Below are positions 53,350-62,220 of a stretch of 64,000 nt of DNA, piece after piece. The position numbers and the translations under genes are program-made. The number at the start of each line of letters is the position of its first letter. The first letter of the stretch is position 1. The DNA comes from UBA3478 sp964217345. GTDB lineage: Bacteria; Bacteroidota; Bacteroidia; Flavobacteriales; Flavobacteriaceae. The notes beneath the pieces were generated by a model. It ran no database searches and was not told where the DNA came from. It saw nothing but the letters and a program-made list of their open reading frames with translations. Where the stretch lies: positions 19,767 to 83,766 of the forward strand of contig CAXPJI010000036.1 in the NCBI GenBank assembly GCA_964217345.1. The letters run 5' to 3'.

Positions 53350-54276
53350 ATGCAATACACTTCTAATATCTTAATGATTCGTCCGGCAAGTTTCAGAATG
53401 AACGAAGAAACGGCGGTGAATAATTATTTTCAGAGCGAAACACAGCTAGACCCACGCATGGTGGTTGGAGCTGCTCAAAGAGAATTTGATGAGTTCGTTG
53501 CTCTTTTAAGAGCGAATGGCGTGAATGTGATTGTCGTAGAAGACATCAAAGAAAATGATACTCCAGACGCCCTATTTCCGAACAATTGGATATCGATGCA
53601 TGAAAATGGAAAAGTAGGCCTCTATCCGATGTTTGCTGAGAATAGACGAAGAGAACGTCGTGAAGATATTCTAGACGTGCTTGAAGAAAATGGTTTCGAA
53701 ATTAGTGAAGTCATCGACTATAGTTCTGCCGAAGAAGAGGAGGTTTTTCTAGAAGGTACCGGTAGTTTAATTCTTGACCGTGAAAATGGCATTGCCTATT
53801 GCGCGCTTTCAGATCGAGCAAATGAAGAATTACTCATTGAGTTTTGCGAAGACTTTGAATATACACCTATCATTTTTGGTGCTTATCAAAGCGCTGAAAA
53901 TAAGCGCTTGCCTATTTATCATACCAATGTCATGATGTGCGTGGCAGATCGATTTGCGGTTATTTGTCTAGACAGTATTGACGACAAAAAAGAGCGTAAA
54001 GCAGTCAAGGAACAATTAAAATCAAATGGTAAAACGATCGTAGCTATTACCGAAAAGCAAATGCACGAGTTTGCAGGTAACATGCTACAGGTAAAAGCAA
54101 AGAATGGCCCAGCGCTGGTGATGAGTGATCGTGCCTATGGTTCCTTGCAGCCTGATCAGATCAAAACCCTTGAAAGTTTCGGCCCTATTATTCACCCAAA
54201 GTTAGATATCATCGAAACTTGCGGAGGTGGCAGTGCTCGATGTATGATGGCTGAGGTTTTTCTACCTCAAGGCTGA
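53350..54276 (+). CDS. ctlX: Citrulline utilization hydrolase CtlX-like pentein protein
   Basis: A 308-residue second pentein enzyme. Family phrases are ILMIRPASFRMNEETAVNNY, TPDALFPNNWISMHENGKVGLYPM (given in parts: FPNNWISMH), RREDILDVLEENGF, FLEGTGSLILDRENG, YHTNVMMCVADRFAVIC and the C-terminal catalytic CGGGSARCMMAEVFLP. CtlX proteins act on citrulline or related ureido/guanidino amino acids. The pair with the preceding deiminase gene suggests a short arginine/citrulline breakdown route. It overlaps the convergent peptidase gene by 10 bases. Confidence 0.9.
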   Translation: MQYTSNILMIRPASFRMNEETAVNNYFQSETQLDPRMVVGAAQREFDEFVALLRANGVNVIVVEDIKENDTPDALFPNNWISMHENGKVGLYPMFAENRRRERREDILDVLEENGFEISEVIDYSSAEEEEVFLEGTGSLILDRENGIAYCALSDRANEELLIEFCEDFEYTPIIFGAYQSAENKRLPIYHTNVMMCVADRFAVICLDSIDDKKERKAVKEQLKSNGKTIVAITEKQMHEFAGNMLQVKAKNGPALVMSDRAYGSLQPDQIKTLESFGPIIHPKLDIIETCGGGSARCMMAEVFLPQG

Positions 54277-55592
54277 TTTACTAGAATTAGGCAAGTTTGG
54301 CGACCATCAATATACCTTACTGATTCCCCGTCAAAAAAAGCTTCTTCTTCGAGCATAATTCGCACATCTTTACCCCACTCCTCTATGGTCACCGAAGCAT
54401 TCAATTCAATCGAATAGGCGGTATTGGCATGCAATGGGTAATCTCCGGTATAAGGTACTCCTCCTTGAGAATCCCACATACCTAGAGTGGTCCCGGCAGC
54501 ATGTCCGTGATAACCTATAGGATGTGTGTAAATAGAAGGAGTAATACCCTCACTGATGGCTGAGGCTCGACTCATCGAAAGAACCTCATTACCCGTACGT
54601 TTCAGTTTGAAATTCCCTGTGAAAATATCTTGTAAACGATTGCCTGTAGCTAATGCCGAGGTTAAAAACTCGGGGGCCTCTGATTCACCCGGACGAAGCA
54701 CATAGGCGTGTTGCTGTTGATCGGTATTTAATCGCAAATAGGTGATTCCGAAGTCGCAATGAAGTAAATCTCCTGGCTGAATTACTTGAGTATCTGGTCG
54801 TTTCGAAAACGTTCTCAGGTGATCAAACCTTTCTGGGTCAGCTCTTTGGATATCAACCGTCGGATGAAACCAGGTTTGCAAGCCAAGTTCTCTCACCTTA
54901 TCTCGCATCCACCAAACTACATCTTCAGTAGTTGTAACCCCTGGGGTAATCACCTTTTCTGAAAATGCCTCCTTAATAATATTGTGGCTAATTCTTACAA
55001 TGTGCGGGTAAATCGCCATCTCTTTGTCTGTTCGAGTCTCTAGCCAAGATAGAGCGAGTGGTTCTGCTGAAACGATTCGACTTGCAAAGCGCTTTCCTAA
55101 AGCCTTTTCTAATGCCGCCTTGTCTGTAGCCACAATACCGTCGGTTAATCCAAAATGTTCAGACTGATTAATTCCTATTCTTCTAGGGTTTCGCTCGGTT
55201 ACAATTTCACTAAGTCGCTCCCATTGATCCGGTTGTTCTTCTTTATCCCATGCACTCTTAAAAGAAGATCCCACATTGTAACGGGCCACTGCAAGGGTTT
55301 CTATCTCTTTTCCATTGTCGTAAAAAACCAAGATGGTACGTCGTCGAGCAGCTAACCACTCTGCTGGGAGCATGGTTTTTATAATGGGGTCTTCATTGTA
55401 TTCCCTTGAAACCACAATCCATAGGTCGATATCTGCGGAACGCATCATCTCTGGGAGATAATTTTGGATCTTATCTTCGAGTAATTTATTGATTACTCGT
55501 GCACGTTCTTTCATGGGTAAAATAGAGCCATATTCTTGGGCTGAGACTAGACTCACCACTAAAGTCAAAAGAAAAGATGCAATGAATTTCAT
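54267..55592 (-). CDS. Secreted M24-family metallopeptidase (Xaa-Pro aminopeptidase-like)
   Basis: A 441-residue exported peptidase with a signal peptide (FIASFLLTLVVSLVSAQ). The pita-bread fold metal ligands are traceable: Asp in LLHCDFGITY, a second Asp 11 residues later (LNTD), His in YHGHAAGTTLG, Glu in AYSIELNAS and Glu in RIMLEEEAFF. The N-terminal creatinase-like domain covers about 25-200. The first-strand sequence around the second Asp (DQQQHAYV) is unlike the common D-x-T-R, so the substrate may be unusual, though all five ligands seem kept. Confidence 0.87.
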   Translation of the reverse strand: MKFIASFLLTLVVSLVSAQEYGSILPMKERARVINKLLEDKIQNYLPEMMRSADIDLWIVVSREYNEDPIIKTMLPAEWLAARRRTILVFYDNGKEIETLAVARYNVGSSFKSAWDKEEQPDQWERLSEIVTERNPRRIGINQSEHFGLTDGIVATDKAALEKALGKRFASRIVSAEPLALSWLETRTDKEMAIYPHIVRISHNIIKEAFSEKVITPGVTTTEDVVWWMRDKVRELGLQTWFHPTVDIQRADPERFDHLRTFSKRPDTQVIQPGDLLHCDFGITYLRLNTDQQQHAYVLRPGESEAPEFLTSALATGNRLQDIFTGNFKLKRTGNEVLSMSRASAISEGITPSIYTHPIGYHGHAAGTTLGMWDSQGGVPYTGDYPLHANTAYSIELNASVTIEEWGKDVRIMLEEEAFFDGESVRYIDGRQTCLILVNQP

Positions 55593-55623
55593 ACCTTACT
55601 GTTCTATAATTTCACCTTAAGAT

Positions 55624-55893
55624 ATGGCAATTTTTGTTCAAGTAATTCGCTACCTCTTCGCGATACTGTTTTCTATTATAGGATTGATCAATTCATTCTG
55701 GGGTAATGACCCCTTTTATGGCGTTTTCGTGATTCTATTATCCTTACCCTTTTATCCGGTATTTTCTGAAAGGTTCGTAAAACAAATCAGAACATGGCAC
55801 CTATTCATTCTCGCAGGGTTTATTCTTTGGACAGCACTAGGTGTAGCCGAATTGTTTGACAAAATTGCTTTAATGATTCAAAGCTTTTCGTGA
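55624..55893 (+). CDS. Small membrane protein, unknown function
   Basis: An 89-residue protein with three hydrophobic helices (about 5-23, 29-45 and 58-76). No known motif. It precedes the DUF488 gene with a 4-base overlap (GTGA), so they are translated together. Similar small proteins are common in Bacteroidota membranes. Confidence 0.65.
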   Translation: MAIFVQVIRYLFAILFSIIGLINSFWGNDPFYGVFVILLSLPFYPVFSERFVKQIRTWHLFILAGFILWTALGVAELFDKIALMIQSFS

Positions 55894-56420
55894 AAACAGG
55901 TAAACTCTATAGTATCGGATATGGTTTAAGAAGTCCTGACGAATTCTTAGGACTTCTGAGTTCCTACCAAATTGACCACATAGCAGATGTACGATCAAAC
56001 CCTTACTCAAAATGGAATCCCGACTTCTGTCGTGAGCCTATCGAGGCCTTCTTGAAACAAAAAGGAATCGGTTATGTTTATATCGGAGACATGATCGGAG
56101 GAATACCTAAAGATTCTAACTGCTATGATGATTCAGGAAAACTAAACTATCAAAAAGCAAAGTCTCATCCTGAATTTATTAAAGGCATCAATCGCCTCTT
56201 AAACGCACAACAAAAAGGCTTTAATGTAGCTTTAATGTGCGGAGAGGTTGAGCCTCATACTTGCCATCGATCAAAATTAATTGGAGAGGTACTTCAAAGT
56301 AAAGAGATCGATCTAGATCACATCCTCGATGATCAAAACTTAAAAACACAAACTGAAGTGATGCTCGAGATCACTAAAGGAAGAAACACTACCGATTTAT
56401 TCGGCAATACACTGTTCTAA
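55890..56420 (+). CDS. DUF488 family protein
   Basis: A 176-residue cytoplasmic protein. Family phrases are LYSIGYGLRSPDEFLGLL, IDHIADVRSNPYSKWNPDF and the C-terminal VALMCGEVEPHTCHRSKLIGE, where Cys and His residues form a C-x-x-x-x-x-x-C-H-R pattern (CGEVEPHTCHR). The biochemical function of DUF488 is unknown. GTG start at 55890, coupled to the upstream membrane gene. Confidence 0.88.
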   Translation: MKTGKLYSIGYGLRSPDEFLGLLSSYQIDHIADVRSNPYSKWNPDFCREPIEAFLKQKGIGYVYIGDMIGGIPKDSNCYDDSGKLNYQKAKSHPEFIKGINRLLNAQQKGFNVALMCGEVEPHTCHRSKLIGEVLQSKEIDLDHILDDQNLKTQTEVMLEITKGRNTTDLFGNTLF

Positions 56421-56422
56421 TT

Positions 56423-56857
56423 ATGAAACGATTACTCGCAATCTTTACCCTGTTACTAACCACCTCATTGCTCGCTCAAAAACCAGCTGGTAACAAAACC
56501 AGAGCACAAGTACAACGCATTTTCGACAAGCAAATTGCGGCATGGAATGCAGGGGATTTAAACAACTTCATGAATGGTTATTGGGAAGATGAGCGATTGG
56601 TATTTGTCGGTAGTAGAGGACCAACCTATGGCTATCAAAACACTTTGAAAGGGTATCAAAAGGGATATCCGACCAAAGAGGCCATGGGAACCTTGAAATT
56701 TGACATCATCGAGATGAGACAGTGGGACCGCAAAACCTTACAAGTCATTGGTAAGTTTACTTTGATTCGCAAAAGCGATACCCCGACGGGACACTTTACT
56801 CTACTGCTCAGAAAAATTAAAGGCAAATGGGTTATTGTGAGTGATCATTCTTCTTAA
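56423..56857 (+). CDS. Exported NTF2-like (DUF4440/SnoaL-like) protein
   Basis: A 144-residue protein with signal peptide (LLAIFTLLLTTSLLAQ) and an NTF2-like fold: helix FDKQIAAWNAGDLNNFMNGY, then WEDERLVFVGSRGP and the closing strand FTLLLRKIKGKWVIVSDHSS. Such proteins are small ligand-binding or isomerase-like domains; no catalytic role can be named. Overlaps the convergent GntP gene by 4 bases. Confidence 0.85.
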   Translation: MKRLLAIFTLLLTTSLLAQKPAGNKTRAQVQRIFDKQIAAWNAGDLNNFMNGYWEDERLVFVGSRGPTYGYQNTLKGYQKGYPTKEAMGTLKFDIIEMRQWDRKTLQVIGKFTLIRKSDTPTGHFTLLLRKIKGKWVIVSDHSS

Positions 56858-58182
56858 ACGAATAGCTGCCAAAGAATAAGGATCAAAGCAAAACTTACTA
56901 ATGAGAGGGTAAGTGTCATCAGCGACCAAGACCTTACGGTTTCTTTTTCTGTCAAATTCAAGTAGCGGCTCACCAACCAAAATCCACTATCGTTAAAATG
57001 AGAGAAAATAAGTGATCCAGAGGCAACCGCAAGAACAATCATTGCTCCTTCTACAGGGCTACTCATAGTTACCATTGGGGCAATCAAACCCGCTGAAGTG
57101 ATCATCGCTACGGTAGTTGACCCCTGTAATAAACGAACAATGGCTGCTAAAACAAAAGCAAGAACTATTACAGAAAACCCATAGGAACTTACCTTTTCTG
57201 CTAAACTGGCTCCAATACCGGTATCAATTAGTAGTTGTTTGAAAGCTCCACCAATTCCTGTTACTAACAAAATAATACCGACCGGTTTTAAAGAAGCTGA
57301 AGAGAATTCGTTGACTTCTGTTTTTGAAAACCCTCCAGGTTTAGCCAGCAATGGATAGGCAAGAATATTTGCTAGAGTAAGCGCAATAAAAGGATGCCCT
57401 AAACCTTCAACGATTCGAGCTATTGTCCCCGAACCAAATAACCCTTCTGAAAAAGCTCCAAGAATCATAAGGAATAGTGGTAGAAAAATGACCACAAACA
57501 CCGCCCAAGCATTAGGGGATAGCTTCTGACTAGCTTCATGATTAGGTTCAAAAGAAACTTGGCTTAGTTCGAAAGTGCTCTGGAAAACCAAGAACCGATT
57601 GGCGATAGAAAACGTAATAAGGGCTGTTGGAACCGCCACCAGGATCCCCCAGAAAATAACCGCTCCTACAGAAACCTGTAAGAGATCAGCAACAGCAACT
57701 GGACCCGGTGTAGGCGGAATAAAGGCATGCGCTATTGATATTCCAATTAAAAAGGGCAAGGCAAAACCAAGAAGCATTCCCTTGTTTTGATTCGACAGGT
57801 ATTTAATTAGTGGAATAAGTAAGATGAATGCGACGTCAAAAAAGACTGGAATAGATATTATTAGTCCAGCAATCAGAAGTGCTATTGGTGAACGCTTAAT
57901 CCCAAAAGTCTGAATTAAACGATTAGCAATGAGTTCGATGCCTCCTGTATGCTGTAGAACAGCTCCTAAAAAAGATCCCAAGCCGACGATTACCCCAACA
58001 AAGCCCAAAGTACCTCCAAGCCCTTTTTGAATAGAATTAAAGGTTGACATTGGATCTTCTAAACCTAATATTCCTAAAATAAGGCAGGCTATTAGGATCG
58101 ATAGAAAAGCATGAACCTTATACCTAAGCATTAGCACTAACAAGGTGGTAAACGAAAGAATAACGGCTAATTCAATATTCAT
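56854..58182 (-). CDS. GntP-family gluconate:proton symporter
   Basis: A 442-residue inner-membrane permease with about 12 helices. Family phrases: GLGGTLGFVGVIVGLGSFLGAVL, HAFIPPTPGPVAVADLLQV, LLQGSTTVAMITSAGLIAP and SHFNDSGFWLVSRYLNLTEKE, all given as in GntP/GntT. Gluconate is the expected substrate because the kinase gene directly upstream overlaps it by 4 bases. The reader should note that GntP members also carry other sugar acids. Confidence 0.92.
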   Translation of the reverse strand: MNIELAVILSFTTLLVLMLRYKVHAFLSILIACLILGILGLEDPMSTFNSIQKGLGGTLGFVGVIVGLGSFLGAVLQHTGGIELIANRLIQTFGIKRSPIALLIAGLIISIPVFFDVAFILLIPLIKYLSNQNKGMLLGFALPFLIGISIAHAFIPPTPGPVAVADLLQVSVGAVIFWGILVAVPTALITFSIANRFLVFQSTFELSQVSFEPNHEASQKLSPNAWAVFVVIFLPLFLMILGAFSEGLFGSGTIARIVEGLGHPFIALTLANILAYPLLAKPGGFSKTEVNEFSSASLKPVGIILLVTGIGGAFKQLLIDTGIGASLAEKVSSYGFSVIVLAFVLAAIVRLLQGSTTVAMITSAGLIAPMVTMSSPVEGAMIVLAVASGSLIFSHFNDSGFWLVSRYLNLTEKETVRSWSLMTLTLSLVSFALILILWQLFV

Positions 58183-58652
58183 AATAGCTTCTCCAATTGT
58201 TTTAATTGCTCTGACAAGGGCCGATCTGCTAAAACGATCCCGTCATTAGGTACAGACTCCAACGATTCAAATTGACTCCTTAGCAAGGAATGAGGCATAA
58301 AGTGTTCATCTCTTTGTTCTAATCTACTAGAAATTAATTCAAAACTTCCTTCGATGAGATAAAAACGGATTGGCCCATAGGTGGCAAGTAGTTCACGATA
58401 TTCGCTTTTTAATGCCGAACAAGCTAGTATAGCTCTACCGTTCTCGTGTCTCCTCACCACTTGATCACCGATAGCATGAAGCCATGGATACCGATCGGTA
58501 TCATTAAGAGGAATTCCCGATTTCATTTTTTCGATATTCGAAGCCGGATGAAAATCATCTGCGTCATAAAAGGATTCCTTCAAATAGTCAGCGAGCGACT
58601 TTCCTAGGGTAGTTTTTCCAGAGCCTGATACTCCAAATAGCACATAAACCAT
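58179..58652 (-). CDS. Gluconokinase (GntK type)
   Basis: A 157-residue P-loop kinase that phosphorylates gluconate to 6-phosphogluconate. The Walker A is GVSGSGKT (residues 7-14). Other family marks: FYDADDFHPASNIEKMKSGIPLNDTDRYPWL (given in parts: DADDFHP and GIPLNDTDRYPWL), ILACSALKSEYRELL and QRDEHFMPHSLLRSQFE. The ATG shares one base with the DUF456 stop (TGATG), and the stop overlaps gntP, so DUF456-gntK-gntP is one operon. Confidence 0.94.
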   Translation of the reverse strand: MVYVLFGVSGSGKTTLGKSLADYLKESFYDADDFHPASNIEKMKSGIPLNDTDRYPWLHAIGDQVVRRHENGRAILACSALKSEYRELLATYGPIRFYLIEGSFELISSRLEQRDEHFMPHSLLRSQFESLESVPNDGIVLADRPLSEQLKQLEKLL

Positions 58653-59128
58653 CAGAGTGCAGCGTAAAAGATGTAACTCATCCAGAGTACAAGGGCTAGT
58701 TTCAGTACTGAACCGGCTAATACCCCTACCAAGGATCCAAAAGCTGCTCGAAGCGCCAATTTAATCTCTGATTTCTGAACATAGAGTTCAGCCGCAAAGG
58801 CTCCGAGAAAGGGGCCAAAAATAAAACCGAATGGCGGAAAGAATAATAGCCCGATTACTAGACCAACGAACGTTCCAATAACTCCCGCACGTGAACCTCC
58901 GTACTTCTTAGTTGCATAAACAGGGATGATGTTATCGATTAAAGAAACCGCTATGGCTAGGGCACCAAAAATCCAGAACCAGCGATTTGAAAGTTCATAT
59001 CCGTCCGTAAATTTTAAAACAAGCAGGGCAAAGTATCCAATGATCGGTCCGGGTAAAACAGGAACGAAGCACCCAATGATACCTACAATAAGAAGAATGC
59101 TTCCTAGAATAACCAATAGTAAATCCAT
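58652..59128 (-). CDS. DUF456 family membrane protein
   Basis: A 158-residue inner-membrane protein of four to five helices. Family phrases: GSILLIVGIIGCFVPVLPGP, DNIIPVYATKKYGGSRAGVIG, FFPPFGFIFGPFLGAFAAEL. Function unknown; the family often appears near stress or transport genes. Start at the ATG at 59128; an earlier in-frame TTG at 59143 is less likely. First gene of the gntK-gntP operon. Confidence 0.87.
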   Translation of the reverse strand: MDLLLVILGSILLIVGIIGCFVPVLPGPIIGYFALLVLKFTDGYELSNRWFWIFGALAIAVSLIDNIIPVYATKKYGGSRAGVIGTFVGLVIGLLFFPPFGFIFGPFLGAFAAELYVQKSEIKLALRAAFGSLVGVLAGSVLKLALVLWMSYIFYAAL

Positions 59129-59179
59129 AGCTCTAATGTACACAAACGAATGTCAAGAATTGAATACATTTTAAAATAA

Positions 59180-59222
59180 ATAGTACTTGGTATTGCATAG
59201 TACTATATTATTTATACATTTG
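59180..59222 (+). promoter_or_regulatory. Promoter with PadR operator candidate
   Basis: TTG at 59193-59195, exactly 19 bases, then TACATTTG at 59215-59222: a full match to the Bacteroidota promoter pattern. Two copies of ATAGTACT (59180-59187 and 59197-59204) lie 17 bases apart and bracket the -33 element; the region also forms a 25-base imperfect palindrome with 7-base arms TAGTACT/AGTACTA (59181-59205). Position and symmetry fit an operator where the PadR product represses its own operon. Confidence 0.75.
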
Positions 59223-59240
59223 TGCCAGAATATGATCTAA

Positions 59241-59567
59241 ATGAAGGTAGAAAACACCAAACAACAAATGAGAAAAGGGATTCTCGAATTCTGTATTCTC
59301 TCGGTTCTAAAAGACAGAGACTTATACGCCTCTGAGATCCTAGAACGTCTTAAAGAAGCGCGACTATTGGTCGTAGAGGGAACGCTCTACCCCCTTCTTA
59401 CACGACTTAAAAACGCCGACCTACTCCAGTATCGTTGGGAAGAATCTAGCAGTGGGCCTCCCAGAAAATACTACACACTCACTGAAGAAGGTACCCAATT
59501 CTTAGAAGAACTAAAATCAACTTGGGAAGAATTACAACACGCCATTAATAAGGTAACACAATCATAA
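59241..59567 (+). CDS. PadR-family transcriptional regulator
   Basis: A 108-residue winged-helix repressor of the PadR short (PadR-s2) type. Typical: KGILEFCILSVLKDRDLYASEILERL, VVEGTLYPLLTRLKNADLLQY and GPPRKYYTLTEEG; parts of these define the helix-turn-helix and the wing. Likely represses the PadR-PspC operon by binding the ATAGTACT repeats ahead of it. The PspC gene follows with 1 base between. Confidence 0.92.
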   Translation: MKVENTKQQMRKGILEFCILSVLKDRDLYASEILERLKEARLLVVEGTLYPLLTRLKNADLLQYRWEESSSGPPRKYYTLTEEGTQFLEELKSTWEELQHAINKVTQS

Positions 59568-59568
59568 A

Positions 59569-60621
59569 ATGAAAAAAACAATCAATATCAATCTTGCCGG
59601 CTTTGTCTTTTACATCGATGAAGATGCCTACGAGAAACTACAGAAATACCTAAACAATATTCGAACCTACCTAGGTAATACTGAGGGGAGAGAAGAAATT
59701 ATCGACGATATCGAGAGTCGTATCGCTGAGCTGTTTTCAGAAAAGCAAAAGCAAGTGATTACGCTTATTGAGGTGAATGAGGTCATTGAAGTAATGGGAC
59801 AGCCCGAAGATTACATGTCTGAAGAGGAGCCCGAAGAAAAGATGGGTGGTCAGCAATCGAATAAACGTCTCTATCGAGACCCTGAGAGTACAGTCCTAGG
59901 AGGCGTATGTTCAGGAGTCGGACACTACTTAAATATTGATGCTATTTGGATTCGATTAATCTTCTTGGCGATGGTTTGGAGTGGGGTGTCTATTCTGTTC
60001 TACTTCATTCTTTGGGCAATCATTCCTAAAGCAGAAACAACGGCTCAAAAGCTAGAGATGAAGGGGAAGGCAGCGACCTTCAGCAATATTGAAGACTACG
60101 TTCGTAAGGGTTATGAAAATGTAAAAGATGACTTCAAAAATGTAGACTTTAAGGGTGCCGGGGAAAAAGCAAAACAAGGAGCTAGCGGATTTTTCGCTTT
60201 TCTAGGCGAGCTTATCTCAAAATTATTCTCTGCGCTAGGGAAATTACTGAGCCTTATTGCCAATATCCTGGGAAAGCTTTTGGGCGTCATCATTCTAGTA
60301 ACAACGGTGGCGCTAATTATAGCACTAACAGTTAGTTTTATCATTGGTTCATTCATCGATATCAATATCGGCAATGACCTACTGGTATTACCCGGGTTTG
60401 AATTCATAGGTCCTGATTGGGGAGGGCCTTTTCATCCGATCTGGTATCATATCAGCATGATACTTACCTTTGGAATACCTGCCTTTAGCCTACTATTATT
60501 CGCGCTACAATTGCTCTTTAAAAACATGGGGCGACTCAGTGGAAGCATTAAAATTGGGCTTTTAGCAGTATGGATGATCAGCCTGGTAAGCTTCATCATA
60601 CTCAGTTTGACCCAGTTTTAA
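59569..60621 (+). CDS. PspC-domain membrane protein
   Basis: A 350-residue membrane protein. Residues about 1-85 are a soluble N-terminal segment (TININLAGFVFYIDEDAYEKL, EEIIDDIESRIAELF) found in Bacteroidota PspC proteins. Residues about 95-155 are the PspC domain (KRLYRDPESTVLGGVCSGVG, DAIWIRLIFLAMVW and FYFILWAIIPKA). At least four further hydrophobic stretches follow. PspC domains sense or respond to membrane stress. The partnership with PadR points to an envelope-stress regulon under PadR control. Confidence 0.9.
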   Translation: MKKTININLAGFVFYIDEDAYEKLQKYLNNIRTYLGNTEGREEIIDDIESRIAELFSEKQKQVITLIEVNEVIEVMGQPEDYMSEEEPEEKMGGQQSNKRLYRDPESTVLGGVCSGVGHYLNIDAIWIRLIFLAMVWSGVSILFYFILWAIIPKAETTAQKLEMKGKAATFSNIEDYVRKGYENVKDDFKNVDFKGAGEKAKQGASGFFAFLGELISKLFSALGKLLSLIANILGKLLGVIILVTTVALIIALTVSFIIGSFIDINIGNDLLVLPGFEFIGPDWGGPFHPIWYHISMILTFGIPAFSLLLFALQLLFKNMGRLSGSIKIGLLAVWMISLVSFIILSLTQF

Positions 60622-60627
60622 AAGGAA

Positions 60628-62214
60628 CTAGAGTCGTGATGCCTTTACGGCGACAGCATTTTTCTCTGCAACAACCCTTTCGAGTGGCTTTCCACTAATA
60701 TGACTTTCTAACCACGAAAGAATATCGAGATACAAGAAAGATCTACGCTCATAATAATCTTCTTCAAGGGGCTTTAATTCGTCATAAAGCTCCTTGAATT
60801 TTTGTTTTAAATCTTGCGGATAGACATTTCCCAAACTACGTATGAACTGAATGAGTAAACGTTGCACCTCATGTAAATCATTCATGCGAATTAGGAAACG
60901 ATACGTAGTCAAAAGTAAGTCGTCGAGATTAGCGTCGTTACCTGACTCAAAATGAGCGATAACATTTAGTATCCTAGAAAAACACAACAGATCTTCACGC
61001 ATACTTAATGAACGATTTTCAATGACAGGCTTTAAATAATCAATGCATCTATTATATTCTCCAGCTCCGAAACACATTGAAGCAATCTTGTAGTACAACA
61101 TCATAATGTGATGATCATCGATTTGGTGCTTATACTTTTCAATGCCATGAAATAGCTCATCGATAATCTTTAACCCATTTCGAAAATCCCCTTGCAAGAA
61201 GTGAAGATTGAGTCGGTTATTACCCAAATACAAGAAGGCAAGTGCTTTGGTATTGGTGTTTTGTGGAAAATAATCAGAGTTAATCTGGTCTTTTAAAGTC
61301 TCAATCGTTTGACGAAAACGCTCCGGGTGTCTGAGCAGTAGTAAAGACTCAAGCAGGTAATTATTCGCTTTGAGATAAAAAATTGGGTGAGATGCAATCA
61401 TTTCAGGATTCTGGTCAAACAAAGACACCCACCTAGATGCATGCTTGTATAAGCCCAAGAAATCCTGAGTAATCATACTGTACCAAACATGTGCCTTACT
61501 GTACCATAGTCGTTCTCTAAAACCTAACTGCTCGTAATCAACTTTGGGTAATTCTTCGAAGAAATACTGGGTGATGTCACGATATTCTTCATCACTTTTA
61601 ACGTAACCTCCTTTCAGTAACTTCTCATATAATCGTAGGGAGAGATTCGATAGTTGACTGCAGAGCATATTCGCTTCACCAAGCCGTCTCGTATCGTAAA
61701 CCAATTGATCAGTTCGGTTACTAAGACTTCGAGTAATATATTGTGATTCGATAATTTTTTCGAATTCGATAATCTCATATTCAGCGTATTTCTCATCCCA
61801 TTTCTGAGCGAGCTGTTTCGTCTTTTCAAGGATTTTCAAACTCTGCTTATACAAACCCTTCTGATATAACACCGTGGCAAAATCGAGTTGCTCCCGTATT
61901 TGCATCCTCGGGTTTTGAATGCTCGGACTCATTCGAAGACTCGTGAGTAACTGCTTGTATAAATGCGATTTAAGGTTGGCGAGCTGGGGTTTACTCACAA
62001 ACGATTGCTTGCTTAATTCCTTCTCGTCATACGCCTCTGCTTTATCTAAAAAATCAAAAAGTTGAATAAATTTGGCGCCTTTATGTCCATCGATACGACT
62101 GGCAAACAGTTTAAACTGCCGTTTTTGAGCCTTTGTAAGCGATTTCACCAATAAAAAGACAGGTTCTTGGGCTTTTTTAGTCGTCAGACCTTTATTTGAT
62201 TTAAATCGATTCAT
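60628..62214 (-). CDS. Conserved unknown protein, helical repeat type
   Basis: A 528-residue protein with no signal peptide or membrane helix. It looks almost wholly alpha-helical with TPR-like repeats: FATVLYQKGLYKQSLKILEK, IASMCFGAGEYNRCIDYLKP, NNRLNLHFLQGDFRNGLKII. The basic N-terminus (MNRFKSNKGLTTKKAQE) and the phrase SLTKAQKRQFKLFASRIDG are distinctive. I do not recognise a characterised family. It ends 6 bases from the convergent PspC gene and diverges from leuA. A scaffold or protein-protein interaction role is the best guess. Confidence 0.75.
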   Translation of the reverse strand: MNRFKSNKGLTTKKAQEPVFLLVKSLTKAQKRQFKLFASRIDGHKGAKFIQLFDFLDKAEAYDEKELSKQSFVSKPQLANLKSHLYKQLLTSLRMSPSIQNPRMQIREQLDFATVLYQKGLYKQSLKILEKTKQLAQKWDEKYAEYEIIEFEKIIESQYITRSLSNRTDQLVYDTRRLGEANMLCSQLSNLSLRLYEKLLKGGYVKSDEEYRDITQYFFEELPKVDYEQLGFRERLWYSKAHVWYSMITQDFLGLYKHASRWVSLFDQNPEMIASHPIFYLKANNYLLESLLLLRHPERFRQTIETLKDQINSDYFPQNTNTKALAFLYLGNNRLNLHFLQGDFRNGLKIIDELFHGIEKYKHQIDDHHIMMLYYKIASMCFGAGEYNRCIDYLKPVIENRSLSMREDLLCFSRILNVIAHFESGNDANLDDLLLTTYRFLIRMNDLHEVQRLLIQFIRSLGNVYPQDLKQKFKELYDELKPLEEDYYERRSFLYLDILSWLESHISGKPLERVVAEKNAVAVKASRL

Positions 62215-62220
62215 ATCAAT

